This document shows, one piece after another, positions 9,690 through 21,075 of a stretch of 64,000 bases of DNA. Source of the DNA: Haematococcus lacustris (lineage: Eukaryota; Chlorophyta; Chlorophyceae; Chlamydomonadales; Haematococcaceae); NCBI GenBank assembly GCA_030144725.1, contig JASKMD010000020.1, positions 496,001 to 560,000 of the forward strand. The letters run 5' to 3'. Both the position numbers and the translations under genes were made by a program. A model generated the notes under the pieces. That model ran no database searches. It was not told where the DNA came from and saw only the letters and a list, made by a program, of their open reading frames with translations. Numbering within the stretch: position 1 is the stretch's first letter; each line of letters starts with the position of its first letter.

Positions 9690-9892
9690 AGTGCTGAAGG
9701 CGCTGGGTCAACCGGGGCCCACTGGGCCCACCGGCACTACGCCCGACTGACTGAGTGAGCTTACTGCTGACTGAACTGCCGCTGGCGCTAATTGGCTTGG
9801 ATAAGGTTCGCTTCAAGGACAATCGTTGGAAGCCAGCCCCCTCGCCCCTCACCAGGGCCTCCATTCGGTGTGAAGGGGCTGTGTGGAGCATG

Positions 9893-10240
9893 CATATGGC
9901 CATTGAACCACCACGTAAGGGACATTTGACTTTGCGGCGTGCCTGGTGAGAGTTGAGTTGTCATTTTAACACGGAACGCCCTATTTCTGCGTTGCGCTCG
10001 AGCACCCACGGTGACCGGCAGTCTGCCGGCATGCGAACGGTTCCGCTCTGCGCGATATTTTTTCAAGCGCTGCTCCGCAACACCCACAACGCAAGAGTTC
10101 TCCGCTGCGGTACCAGGGCTGTGGGATACGGGCTTACGGAATACGGATCCGCTTACGTGCTTACCGTAATACGTGGTCACACCCGTAAGGTTCCGCCTAA
10201 CCGATCCGTAAGGTTCCGCCGTAAGGGGCCCATGCAAGCA
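9893..10240. mobile_element. Solo end of the outer GGTCACC-type TIR element
   Basis: From ccattgaaccaccacg onward this is the inverted counterpart of 50140-50400, sharing gtaagggacatttgac, the ggcagtctgccgg segment and the tccgctgcgg segment. The first bases of the terminus (GGTCACCCCTC) are missing and replaced by unrelated sequence, so the copy is truncated at its tip. Beyond 10120 it has runs of the tetramers gtaa/ttac like the 4190-4260 region. It ends about 200 bases upstream of the small gene at 9689. Confidence 0.7.
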
Positions 10241-10719
10241 TGCGGGGCATCTTTTTCGCTGTTCCCCTTCCGCCTTCCCTACTTCCGCCAACCCTGCTTT
10301 CCCTTGTTCCGCAAACCTTAAACACTTGCTTACTTTGTTACTTTGCTTACACTTGCTTACTTTGCTTACACTTGCTTACTTTGTGTGTTTGCAACCTTAA
10401 CTCATCCCAACCTCTCGCAGCCCAACCATCAGCCATCAACATCACCTTCAGCCTCGTGCCTAAGCAGGTCTGCACTGTCACAGCAGCTGCTGTGTTGCTA
10501 GGCTGCCGAACCTTGAACCCTCCCCATCGCAGTCATGCAATGAAGTCATGCATGCAGTGAACTGGCGCCCTTGTAGCGTGCGCCACTGACGTGAGTATTG
10601 CGCCAGATGCCTTCCAGCACCTGCACGACATGGGGTAGTAGTAGGTGGCACAAGCAGAAAGATTGCACAGTAGTAGGTGGCACAAGCAAAAAGATGCCTC
10701 CTTGGCTCACCTCTTGGTC
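10241..10719. other. Spacer with short repeats
   Basis: No gene is seen. 10325-10385 repeats the motif acttgcttac several times. 10632-10696 holds two copies of a unit of about 36 bases (agtagtaggtggcacaag), lying just downstream of the hAT gene's stop and so possibly in its 3' untranslated region. Confidence 0.45.
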
Positions 10720-12510
10720 CTAGCTCTGGTCCTGCGGGGTCTTGCGCATCCACCTCTCGTACTCCTCCCAGTCTGCATCCGACAAGGTCTTCGGCTTGCG
10801 CTCCAACACTCTCCTGAGTGAAAAACAACAAATTACATGCACATGCAGCACACATGCACATGCAGCATGCCACAGCAGCATCAGCAATAGCAGCAAGCAG
10901 GCAGCAAGGTAGCAGGGTACCAGCGGCGGTGTTGAATCAACGGTTAGATCTGCCGGTGCCGCCAGTGCTTACTTATTGAAGTAGATGTAGGCCATGACCC
11001 ACATGCGTCCCAGGATCAGGCTGGCGCGCTTGTCACTCCACACGTGGCTGAAAGCACTGAAGACCCGCTCATTGGCAGCTGTGGCGGGGATGCACAACAC
11101 CCGTTGAGCCACTGTCTGCAGTTCCGGGGCGAAGTCTCCGTGCAGCTGCCACCAGCGGACAGGGTCCGTAGTCAGTTGAGGGGCGAAGTACACGGCTGAC
11201 AAGCTGGTGCGTGAGAACAGCACCACATCAGGCTGCTGCCAGAGTGCCAGCTGGCTCAATGCTTCAGCAACCGGCCGGTCACCCTTGCTGCCATCCTCAG
11301 TGGCCAGCTTGATGAGGAGCTGCTCAGCTAGTTTCCTCTGCTCACGTGTGACGTGTTGCGATTGGCGCCTGTAACGAGGGTCTAGCAGTGCTGCCAAGTA
11401 CTGGGCTGCACTAGCACTGTACTGCATTCGCTTGTTGTACATCTGAAGGACTGTCGAGGCAAAAGTGTGGCTTGACTGTTGGCCCACCAGGCAAGTGGTG
11501 CTGCCGCCACCCAGCTGCTGGCCCACCATGCCAGCGGTGCTGCCGCCACCCAGCTGCTGGCCCACCAGGCCAGTGGTGCTGCCGCCACCGCCGCCATCCA
11601 CAATTGCCTGCTGCCTGGCCAGGTGTGCCAAGAAGCACCCCAACACCTGGGGATGCATGGTAGCCGACAAAGTAGCTGCCAAAGGACCAGGTGGACCGGA
11701 CAGCACAACAGAGGGCACAGGATCAGGCTGTGAGCCGAGCTGGGAGGGGGTGGTGGGCGCATGCCCAAGCTGGGCGCCTGGCTGGGAGGGGGTGGTGGCC
11801 GTAGGGCTAGTGAGGACGGTGGGCTGCAAGGGGGTGGATGTGGGGGTGGCTAGGCATGCATGCAGGGACCGCAGCGGGCCACTGGCAACCCAATCAGCTG
11901 GTGAGCTGATGGGTGACAGGCGAACTGCTTCGGTTGAGCTGGCCTGCTGCTGGTACCACTGGTGCACAGCACGTTGGCCATAGTAGGCGTCTGCATTGTT
12001 CGCGTTGTCTGACTGCAAGTCGATCTGCAGCTGGACAACGGGGCGCATGGTGCTCAGCAACAGCTCGTTCTCAGCCCAAAAGTTTGGGCTGAGTACAGCA
12101 GCCCTGATGCTCCCCGCCCGTTGCTGTTGTGCTGCTGTAAGGCCTGGGCGCAGAAAGCTGGCATCAGTGACGGCAGAGCACAGAGCTGGCTTGTTCACCT
12201 GCAGGGCACATGGCATCAAGTACTAACACACTTGATCAGCACAACGGCAGCAGGAGTAGCAGCAACAATTCACTAGCTGAAACTCCATAGCCTGACCTGC
12301 AGGCTGCTCAACATGGATGAGCAGATGTGCATGCGGACTCCACCGCTGAGCTCCAGGCCCTTGCGGATGTTATGAAGGTTCTGGAAGACCTCTAGCTGCT
12401 GCGCTTTCTAAGCGGCCTAGAGATGCCGGGGATCTGCTGCACATCCTCTGCCGTGGCCATGGAGGATCGTCGCAAGAGGGTCTGCATCTGCTGAGTGGCG
12501 CGTGGTGACC
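10720..12510 (-). pseudogene. hAT-family transposase, C-terminal two thirds, 5' end broken
   Basis: The last exon (10813-10720) joins the long exon (12198-10973) in phase through AATAA/GTAAGC and CACTCAG. The join gives a classical hAT C-terminal dimerisation region: WWQLHGDFAPELQTVA, then IPATAANERVFSAFS, then RASLILGRMWVMAY, ending RKTPQDQS-stop. LAALLDPRYR is the usual hAT block before it. A G/Q-rich repeat (GGGSTTGLVGQQL, three times) sits in the middle. Upstream, 12402-12297 (EVFQNLHNIRKGLELSG) splices in phase. Further up, AEDVQQIPGISRPL is in another frame, and the gene runs into the 4.25-kb block at 12516. The catalytic DDE N-terminal part is missing, so this copy cannot be active. 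Confidence 0.85.
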
Positions 12511-12723
12511 CCAGCTCCATGGCAGTCGATGTGCGCTGGTCGCGACGCACTAATTCTACTGCGGGGCTTTAAGGTCACTGGGTGCTTCACACATACGGGT
12601 GACGGTTGGATCCGGATTTGACCCGTATTACTTACGGATATACATACGTACGGGTTACCACCCGTATATCCGTAACTTACCCCGTATTGCCACAGCCCTG
12701 TGCGGTACACTGCGGTACACTTT

Positions 12724-13630
12724 ACGCATGGAGCCCAGTTTTCGCACTCTGCCTGCTCATTCAGATGCTCCAGCACCATGTATCGTAGGTCAGCACGCAA
12801 GGTTTTGACTGGCACATGCAACCCCACTGCCTTGCAATACTCGTTCAATATCTTCACGCTCAGCTTCTTGCCCAAGGTGCACAACACGCTGTCAATGCAT
12901 TGCACTTCCCAACACGATCAGCCAGGATCTCACCCCTCAACCACTGCTTCACCACCCCTCCCTCTGAATCATGCCTGCCCTTGAATTGTGTTGTAGCCTC
13001 ATAGCTCCACCACACTAGCACACTGAACCTTTGTGCCATGCCCCAATGTTGTCGCATGGCTGGGGCGCCCTTGAACTGCCCTGCACACCACATATACAAC
13101 TGCCTCATGTCCATGTCATGCTCTGCCAACAAGTAATACACCACCTGGTTTACTGCTGCTTGGGTAATGGCTGCCGAGTGCTCCTTCCCATCTGTCATCA
13201 GATACACGGTCTGCTCATAGTAGGCCCCCTCTTTGTTCTTGAAGTATGCACACGCAATGAGAATGCCTATTTGCGGTGCATGCCAGTGCTCTGGCATGAT
13301 CTCAACGCTGCGCTCAACAGTCAGCTTCTCTGACCAATCACATGAAATCACCACCTTCCCATCCTGGCCTGCCTTGACGGCCTCACGGTGCTCACGGAAA
13401 ACCTGCAGCTGGTAATCTGCCAACCGGTGGTGCTTGATGTACTCTGGCATCTGCTTGTTCAGCATGCCAACAGCATCACTCAAGCTCACCCTCATGCACA
13501 GCAACTCAACTGGCCGGCTGCCTACAACTGATGATGGCTTTCCATACTGACGCACAGTGAGCATGACGCTGCCATCTGCATCAGGCTGCAGCTGTAGCCT
13601 GCGCAACTTGCAATGGAGGCATGTGCGCAA
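12724..13630 (-). pseudogene. Transposase-like protein with SAP-like tail (copy 2)
   Basis: This differs from copy 1 by one noticed residue (D for G in the GRHDSEGG stretch). It has the same frame break before LCTLGKKLSV and the same apparent loss of S-D-G before CAGQFKG. The upstream exon-like frames recur at 13631-15101. Confidence 0.5.
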
Positions 13631-15101
13631 AGAGAGGCAAGGCCAGGCTGGTGGCCAAGCTCACAGGAACACAGGAACAACTGCCGCATAGCTATGGCGC
13701 TCGGGGGCTGGGTTTCGCTGGGAGGTGGTGGGACGGGACCCTCTGTTTGGTGGTGGGACACTGTTGCATGCCCTGTTGCACTTCCAGCTTCAGCTGGGGG
13801 CTGGTGAGCACTCTGTCCAACAGCTGAGCCTGCTGTTCAGCTGAGCCACAGCGCCCAAAAACCTCCATCACCTCCTGACCCATGCGCTCAATTACACGGC
13901 TCCTGCTCCTCCTGCTGTTGGTTCTCCGCATGGCATGGGTGGGATGTGCTGGCCCTGGCCTGCTGACCCTGCTCCTGTCCCTGTCGATGTGTGGTGCACA
14001 GCGTTGCGCTGTGGCAGCACGGGTGGCAGCTGCAGGGGGTGGGGTTGGTGGGGGCGGGCTGGGGCTGGAGCTAGGGGAGGGGAATGGGGAGGGGGAGGGG
14101 AAGTGAGGGGGGCAGCTTCTTGCCCAAGGTGCACAGCTACATCACGCTGTCTGGTGCAAATGAGCACAGAAGGGTGAGGCACTCATCGTCCCAATGCTTG
14201 TCATCCCTCTTCTGATCGAATATGGGCATGGCTACAAAGGGCTTTGTGATGGAGAGCCTCATACACACACCCCTTGGTGGGGAAGTCATGCATTGGGCAC
14301 ATGCACATGCAGTCTGTGACCACTCAACCTGGATCCCTGCAGCAGGAAAGAAGCAGCTCATAGGGCCATAGCCAGGGCAGGGCTGGTGCAAGGCTAGGCT
14401 GCATCGGGGGCCCAGCCCTGCTGTTGCTTGCGCATGCTTGGGGGCATGGTCTGCTCGTCCTGCTCCTCAGTGGTGTGTCTGCATGACACCACACACAAGA
14501 GTGTGACGAGTGGTGCTTCTACCAGGGTACTAGGTGGAATGGGCCAAAACAGGCTGCAACCTGAGTGTGCAACTGGTGTTGTTCAGCTGGTTTGCCATGT
14601 CAGCCCATCATCCAGCAGGGGCACTCACATGATGGGCTGCTGCTCCTCGGCAGGTGAGGTCACAGGGTTGGTGGCAGGCCTGGTGAGGATGGAGAGCCAC
14701 GGTAGGTGCAGCAGTGCCGGCAGGGCCCTGAGACCCTGCAGCTTAGACTGTGATGGGTGCGAGGGTGGTTGGTCTGGGAGATGGTGGTGGCAGGGCGCAT
14801 GGGCTGGCCCAAGCTGTGCTGCTGCTTGCGTAGGTGTGGAGCAAAGACGAGGCATGGGCTGCAGCTGGCTGGCTGGCTCCTGCCCCTGCAGCCGTTTGCC
14901 CACGGCAAGCGCTGCTCCAGCAGCCTCTGCACAAGTCCTGTGGGCTAGTGGAATCAGTGCGGGCTCCAGGTTGTCGCAGGCCGAGATGACTTCACACATC
15001 TGGGCTGTGACCTGGCCGATGGCTAGTAAACTCTGTCCGGAGCGGTAGGCGGCTGCCTTCCCCTCCACATGGATCTCCACCCACAGCACAGCGGGCTGCA
15101 T
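13631..15101 (-). pseudogene. Upstream part of the transposon gene (copy 2)
   Basis: Matches 5207-6677, with the same exon-like stretches (QVTAQMCEVISACDN, MRLSITKPFVAM, SRVIERMGQEVMEV). Not independently informative. Confidence 0.4.
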
Positions 15102-15141
15102 GCCCGCCCTTCCCCTTGTAGGGGTGATACTTGGATATCAG

Positions 15142-15593
15142 CAGTGATGGGTAATACAAGATACGTGTATCGATACCGATACGTATTTTTTGTATAATAC
15201 AAGAATACACGTATCGTATTAAAAAATACAAGTGCCGGCCGGCAAGTTGCGTGGATGCCTTAGAAGCAGCTGCTGGGTGCTGCCGCAACTAGAGTCCGCG
15301 CTAAAGCAATGCCGCGTGGGGCTAAAGCCATCGGCCTGCTCCCGGAGCAGCCGGTCGCATGTGCCGGTGTTACATGCAAGAACATCAGAGTTGGGAGGCC
15401 CTGACCTTCCGACGTCGCCGTCCTGCCCAGACATCAGGTACAGGCTGCGGGACTGGCTGCGCTGCTCTTAGCTGCTCCTTTCCCGCGTGACATGTTGCCT
15501 CTGTATCGCTGTATTGTATCGATACAAAAAATACACGTTTTTTCTTGTATTTTCTTGTATTTCCTGTATCGATACACGTATGACCCATCACTG
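15142..15593. mobile_element. hAT-type MITE with 8-bp TSD (copy B)
   Basis: The second copy of the 452-bp MITE, with GATATCAG duplications at 15134-15141 and 15594-15601. It was copied with the block rather than inserted independently. Confidence 0.9.
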
Positions 15594-15628
15594 GATATCA
15601 GCATGCTGCAGGCATGTGCACACGTCAG

Positions 15629-16018
15629 AAGCAAAAACCCCTATAAGCAAACCTCAGCAAGAGTTGAGAACTTGGCAGGGGGTCCACAGATAGGTTCCCA
15701 CGCGTAGGGGTGGTCACTAGTTCCAAAGCCCCTGAGGCAGCACATGTCAGATGTTGAACATCAGGTCGGCTCCTCGCACATCGCGCACTACCCATCGCGT
15801 TAATGAGAGACTCACTGCTACTGGGTCAACGTACATCAAGTCCGCAGGCAAGGTAGGTTCGGATACCCGGCAACATGCCCGACCAGCTCAGCGTGTGGCT
15901 CAGCGCGGCCGCATTCCGACGCTTCATTCCGCGTGTAAATCCGCGCAGAATTGAGTCCGGAAAAGCCGTTGACCCTTTTCGTTAGGGGGGTTGGTGGTTC
16001 GTGGGGAGGGGTAGCCAC
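15629..16018 (-). mobile_element. Right terminal region of the GGTCACC-type family (copy 2)
   Basis: Matches 7205-7594 with one noticed base change (tcgcacatcg for tcgcccatcg). Confidence 0.65.
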
Positions 16019-16156
16019 ATGCACATGGACATGGACATGGTGCATGAGTGCCATCTAAACTATTGCCTGACCGCGAGGGCTGTTGTGTTGAGTTGGCATG
16101 ACAAACATGCGCTGATTGTGAGCTGATAACAGCTCAAGTGGGGGGGGCACACACTA

Positions 16157-16512
16157 CTACGCCACAGCAGGCTGCTGCTGCTGGACCTTGGGAGGCTTGT
16201 ACCTTGGGAGGCTGCTGGACCTTGGGAGGCTGGACCTTGGGAGGCTTGCACCCGCTTGCAGCCTAGGCCTGGGTACTCCTCACCCTTGGCTGTTAGAGCT
16301 GTCTCGTCAAGCCACCTACACAGCTCCAGCGGGCGCCACCTGTTCGCCTTGATGCGCTGCATGTTCAATGCTGCATTGCAGTCCCTGTCTACCCACCTGC
16401 CTGGCTTTGGTGCTGGCTTGGCTTTAGCAGCCTTGCCCTGGGCCTTGCCCTTGGTGGGTTGGCTGGGCTGAGCGGCCTGCTCAGCCTCAGTGCGCTTAGA
16501 GGGGTAGCCCAC
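16157..16512 (-). pseudogene. TnpB/Fanzor-like RuvC-III tail (copy 2)
   Basis: As at 7733, with a change near the start (GYPSKRTEAEQ instead of GYPFKRTEAEQ). It carries the same DRDCNAALN motif and the same frameshift before the K-P-P-K-V-Q repeats. Confidence 0.5.
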
Positions 16513-16767
16513 CGATCAAGATGCTGTGTGTTCAGTGCAATGCCATGGCGCTGCTACATCAACCTATGCGGCCAGCTCGGCCTGGGCATGCTGAGGCCAT
16601 GCACAAAGCAGCTTGCTAGGTGGTGACCAGGTCCCAGATCGTTTCAGGGCTTGCATGCAGAGGCTTGTCCAATGGCCAGCCAAACCACCAGCCACACTGT
16701 TACGTCACCCTCCAGCACACCATGCACAGCCCAACACTCCATGTCGAAGCACTCATGTCGTCACCTG

Positions 16768-17719
16768 TGGCTGCCTGGCTGCTGCATGGGGACTTGCGAA
16801 GGCTACAGCACGAGTGCTACAGCACAGCGTGATTGGCCTGGACAATGATCTTGCATTCTTGCACTCTTGCATTAAATCAGGTTAGACAAGCAAGCCAGAA
16901 AATGCCCATTTTTCGGACGGACCTAACTAACTCTATACACCGCCTCACGATGTAAGATTGGCACGCCTTGACGCAGCGCCGCGCACGTTAGCATCGGCTC
17001 AGAGGAACAGGCCTATGGTGATCGGCTGGTCCGCGACCCCGTCCAATGTTCAGGGGCCCCTACCAGCACACAACGCCAGGGGCGCTCCATCGCTGTTATT
17101 TGCGCCCTTGAGGATGCGTGCTGTTGCGGCGATGTCCTCGGCGATGTCCAGGTGCCTCCTGGGTGTCTACAGTGTGTGCCACATGGTGCTTGCTAAAGGC
17201 TTGTCTCATGGCCGGGTTGAGGGGGTACGCCGTGAGGCTTTGGATCCGAAACTTCTTCAGCAGCTAGCTGTATCATACAGCTCGCACCCTGGCGCTGACT
17301 TGACCTCAACATGCATCAGCTCGGTCTATGGCGAGTGGTGGTGTGGGACACACTGGAAAAGCTTCAACTGCATGCCAAACGTACAAAATGCCTTGCACTG
17401 AGCCCCGGAGGAACCACATAGGACATCTCCACAAACGGTATCGTCAGTAGGCGGAATGAAAATGCCAGCTGGTACTTATACAGGTAAACATGAAACACAC
17501 CAAAAGTTTGGCCATGCCCGGGGCTTTCGTCAAAGTGTAGGCGCTTCCGGCCGCCACAACGATAAGAATAGAAGCGACGACCCTTCTCCACCCGTCGAAG
17601 CCGTCGGTCGACCTTATGGGCGATGGCAGCCGCACTTGAAGGATTTTAAGTCATGCCCCATCGCTCGAAGCGAAGCCTAGCCGGGTCTGCGCGAATGGCC
17701 GAGCTTTTAGCCACTGGCC
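16768..17719. other. Unassigned; possible minus-strand exon with a membrane segment
   Basis: A minus-strand frame at about 17630-17490 reads GWRRVVASILIVVAAGSAY then TLTKAPGMAKLLV, one membrane segment followed by a GTGTGT donor. Neither an upstream ATG nor a downstream partner was found. A plus-strand frame at 16958-17401 shows no recognisable features. Confidence 0.25.
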
Positions 17720-18985
17720 GTGCTCCGCGGACCCGCATTGCTGGCTTCCCGAGGAGCTGCAGCCAGCCCTGCGGCTGCCCTGGGAGCTGCAGCCAGCCCC
17801 ACGGGTGCCCTGGGAGCTGCAGCCAGCCCTCATGGTGCTCAGGGTGCGGCAGGCACTAAGCCTGTGCAGGCAGCCAAGCAGACATCACAGGCACGCAAGG
17901 TGTTGCGGGCTATGCAACGCATCACCCTCCCGGTGAAGTTGCCCACAAGGGAGGAGTACAGCTCAGCGGCAAGTGCAAGGGATCAAAACAATGCACGACA
18001 GCAACGACTGGCGGACATCACCAACAAACTGCAGCATCTTGAAGACACAGCTAGGCAGGTATACAGCTGTCAGCAACCACACCTACCATCCTTGCCACAG
18101 AAGGGCATCACGCTGAGTCACCTCAAGCAGCTTTGCGTCCGACTGAACCTAGCTACCAAGGGTGCCAAGAGTAGGATCCAATGCTTGGAAGCAATCTCAC
18201 AGCATCTGCAACAGCAACATCAGCAAGCACCAGCAGTGGCAACAATCACCCCTTCCAAGCGCCATGCTCCCGACAGCGTTATGCGAATGCGCTGACAACA
18301 AAGCTTGCCTTTGTTGCCGAGCCCAGCCCTGCCCTGCCCAGCCTTACTCAGCCCCCTGGTGTTGACCCTGAGCCTATCCCTTCCAAGTGCCAGAGCCCTA
18401 GCCCATACCATGCATGCAGTGAATGCCACACAACACAAGTGACAGTTTACAGAGAACACAAGTGCCAGCTTACAGAGACACAAGTGCCAGTTTGTAATGA
18501 TGTAGGTTGGATGTTATAAGGTAATGATGTGAGGTTGGATGTAATGATGTATGGTAGAGGGCAGGACGGGCCGGCCGCAAACAGCTTTTTAAGCAAAGTC
18601 CACCGCACAGGATGGTTCGGAGCTGGAGTTTGTGGTTGCGGGGCAGTACTAACATTCACAGCTTTGCGGGAGCTAGGAAGCCGAGCTACCCAGTACAACC
18701 GACTGAACGGACCTGGCTAGCGAGAGAGACGGGCCCCGGCCTTAGACTTAATATGTATGTATGTAGCTACCTACAGCGACCTTGTTGCGTGGACACAACT
18801 TTAGGCCACACAACCATGTTCAGCCTGCGGGCCTGCGCTTCGAAGCCGCTAACTTTTCTAGCACGCCGAAGCTAGCGGTGCAATCGCGGTAGCAAATGGT
18901 GTTGTGAGTGTGGAGAACAGCATGATACCCAATTTTCCCCTTGCTTGTCTAGCCTGACATTAAACTCTTGCGTTGGTGCATTGAA
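16850..18985. mobile_element. Possible TIR element carrying a SAP-domain gene
   Basis: Near 16870-16905 the plus strand reads ttaaatcaggttagacaag. Near 18940-18975 the inverted form appears with several mismatches (cttgcttgtctagcctgac). Together they form an imperfect inverted repeat of about 40 bases bracketing the SAP-domain frame. No target duplication was identified, so this is only suggestive. Confidence 0.3.
17720..18295 (+). CDS. Protein with Ala/Gly-rich N-terminus and SAP-like DNA-binding domain
   Basis: The frame is open from before 17720 (no ATG at its start) to a stop at 18295. It begins with four repeats of G-A-A-A-S-P, continues with a basic segment (AKQTSQARKVLRAMQRI) and a coiled-coil-like stretch (LADITNKLQHLEDTARQ). 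It then has LSHLKQLCVRLNLATKGAK followed by RIQCLEAISQHLQQQ. That last part fits the SAP motif (two helices, L-x-x-L...G-x-K-x-x-L-x-x-R-I), a DNA-binding module. A similar helix pair ends the transposase-like protein at 4300. It is probably an exon of a transposon gene or of a chromatin protein. Function not established. Confidence 0.4.
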   Translation: MLRGPALLASRGAAASPAAALGAAASPTGALGAAASPHGAQGAAGTKPVQAAKQTSQARKVLRAMQRITLPVKLPTREEYSSAASARDQNNARQQRLADITNKLQHLEDTARQVYSCQQPHLPSLPQKGITLSHLKQLCVRLNLATKGAKSRIQCLEAISQHLQQQHQQAPAVATITPSKRHAPDSVMRMR

Positions 18986-19062
18986 ACTTCATCCATTGCA
19001 TGCAAGAATGCAAGAATGTAAAAGTGAAAGAACGCATAGTCCCAAGACTCCCAGCCCTGCAG
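18296..19062. other. No supported gene
   Basis: 18420-18490 repeats acacaagtgccag three times. The rest has only short frames. 18938-18985 forms the right arm of the weak inverted repeat noted for 16850-18985. Confidence 0.3.
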
Positions 19063-19637
19063 TCAGCAGTGGTGGGCTGGGAAGGGGTACGGAGGGTAGG
19101 GGGGCTGCATCAAGGGCTGCACGGCTAGAGGAAGAGGGGCGCTGGGGAAGCCCGGGGTGGGGTAGCCCACCAGGCATGTTAGTAAGACACGCAGAACAAA
19201 AAGCGAGGCGATGGCGTGCATGGGAGTGTATAAGAGCCCGCTGCTGCAGGTGCGCCAGAATTTTGCGTTTCGTCTTCTTGCTGCCCCGGCCCTGGGGCAC
19301 TGCGCCCCCCTGGACCTTAATGACCTGCAGCGAAGCCCAATAAGCACATTGACAGCTTGATTTAGGATAAGGCAGAATGCGGGAACACACAAGGCGGAGA
19401 CACACAAGGCGGGGGCGGCCCCGTACCTGGCGCCGCTGCGTCTTCCATCCATCCCTCCGAGCCTGTCGTTGCTTTCTTGAGGCGAGCGAGACGCTGCGAT
19501 GGAACCGACATGAGCGATGGGTCATTACACAGCGCGTAACTCACGTAGCTTACAGTCGGCTAAGGACACGCACCTTTCGATTTTTTTGTCGGGCCCTGCT
19601 TTTGCTTGGCGGTGTCCTTCCTCTTCTGCCGAGCCAT
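19063..19637 (-). CDS. Small basic protein with a possible membrane segment, unknown
   Basis: Exon 1 (19637-19574) reads MARQKRKDTAKQKQGPTKKS and ends AAAG/GTGCGT. Exon 2 is 19493-19427 (after CATCGCAG, ends GCCAG/GTACGG). Exon 3 starts at 19324 after CTGCAG. Strict phasing gives NDRLGGMDGRRSG, then a hydrophobic stretch (IASLFVLRVLLTCLVGY), then a proline-rich end with the stop at 19063. A different phase would give exon 3 as RGSKKTKRKILAHLQQR, which also looks natural next to the basic N-terminus. All three frames of exon 2 are open, so the model is uncertain. No family recognised. Confidence 0.4.
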
Positions 19638-21075
19638 TGCGCTTTTATATACGGCTGCGACACCGTCCTGCAGCGCAGCCACTTCCACTGCTTCGCCATG
19701 CCATGGCAAGTCCGATTACTTGGGCGCATGTCCGATCTGAAACCTTGTGCTCAAAAACGACGAGGAGGGTTCAGTCAGGGAGCCAGCATAGCCCTTACAT
19801 CCATTTGTCAACACCAACATCAACCGCCATTTGAAGAAGACTATTAAGCATTGTCGCTTTGGCAAGGAAGTCGGTTAAAGAAAGAGAGCGGAGGAGGGGG
19901 GATAGGGTCTCGAAGGAACGGTGGCCTGCAGGCAACATGACAACGGCGAAATCCTTCCTGCCCCATGCAATGCACAGCAACGGGTTGTCACCCTGGCTGT
20001 CACAACGCCGCGGCAGCATGCTGGCTTGCACGAGCACTGGTAGGGAGAGAGACGTTGTACATGACAAACAGTGCATGTGTGTCATGAGATGGATGCTTTG
20101 CTCTGCACCATTGTACGCCCAAGCGTAGCGAAACATGTCAATCGCCGCACCGTATCTGCCACATCAGCGCAGCAGCGATCACGGTCGCGAGACCTAGCAG
20201 CTGGAGCAGGAGCATGGCCACCAAGCACAACACCACGAACACCAGAGAAGCTGCCTTGTCCTGGAATGCGGCCCATCACAAGACCACGAGTAGCAGTACA
20301 CAAGCAGCCCACCCCAGTTCCAAGCACCCATAGGAGGGGTCGTGCAACAGGACAACATCATGCCGCACAGCTGGGTGCAGCCCCTCGAACAGCTTTGGCA
20401 CATCAAACAGACTGCCCAAGGGCCTGCCAGACAGCAGATATGTGGGTCAGACAGTCAGCAGCACACGCAATGTGGTGCCTGAGCCTGCCCAACAGCAGGA
20501 CCCCGACATTCAGTCAACAGCATCACCACCACCGTCAGTGCCTGTTTGCAGCGGTGCCACGGCCTGCTGCGACGCACCTCCCATGTCAGCAGCGCCTGCA
20601 TGCAAGCACCAGCACCAGCAGCACCCCGCAGGTGGTCATGAGACTGGCATGGTCATTGGCAAAGCTGCACAGTCACACTTATGCTTGTGAGACACAGTGA
20701 GTGCAGCAGCCCAGTGCAGCAGGCTGCAGCGCTAGAGAGAGCTGTTAACCCAAGTTGCGACTGGCGGGTGGGTGGGGTCAGGGTTAGGTTGGGTGGGTGG
20801 GTGGGGTGCACTTGGTGCGCATGGTCATGGCGCATGGTGCTGGCTGGCTCCTTTAGCTCGTATGAACCCGGAGGCGACAATGATAGTGGTGGTGTGGTGG
20901 CGGTGGTGGTGGTGGTGATGGTGGCGCTCACGGCCAGCGTGCCACCAGGGATGGGATGTACAGCTGTCAAGGGTGCCCCATGGATGAAGGTGTGTAGTAG
21001 TAGAGGGAGATGACCCTCAGGCCCACAGCCCAACACGAGGAGCCTGCATGTGTAGGGGCGCTGGTCCCGCCTTAC
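19638..21075. other. Region between the small basic gene and the MCTP gene
   Basis: A 113-codon minus-strand frame at 20136-19795 (GDNPLLCIAWGRKDFAVV, stop after VDKWM) might be a small gene but has no other support. 20760-20810 has ggtgggtgggg repeats and 20885-20930 a GGTGGT run. The last exon(s) of the MCTP gene, which should encode a second hydrophobic segment, ought to lie here but were not found. Confidence 0.3.

Larger units (their letters stand above)
12516..16767. repeat. 4.25-kb duplicated block, copy 2
   Basis: This is the same block as 4092-8343, shifted by 8,424 bases. It abuts the truncated hAT transposase gene on its left, so its arrival probably truncated that gene. At its right edge the text changes after gtcgtcacctg. 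Content and order are as in copy 1. Confidence 0.93.

Noticed and set aside
19641..19651. TATA box of the small basic gene
   Set aside because: TATATAAAAG lies only 4 bases before the ATG at 19637, so a normal start site would fall inside the coding region. Either coincidence or the start codon is wrong.
20071..20700. 209-codon plus-strand gene
   Set aside because: Composition is H/Q/P/T-rich and random-looking, with no splice or start support.
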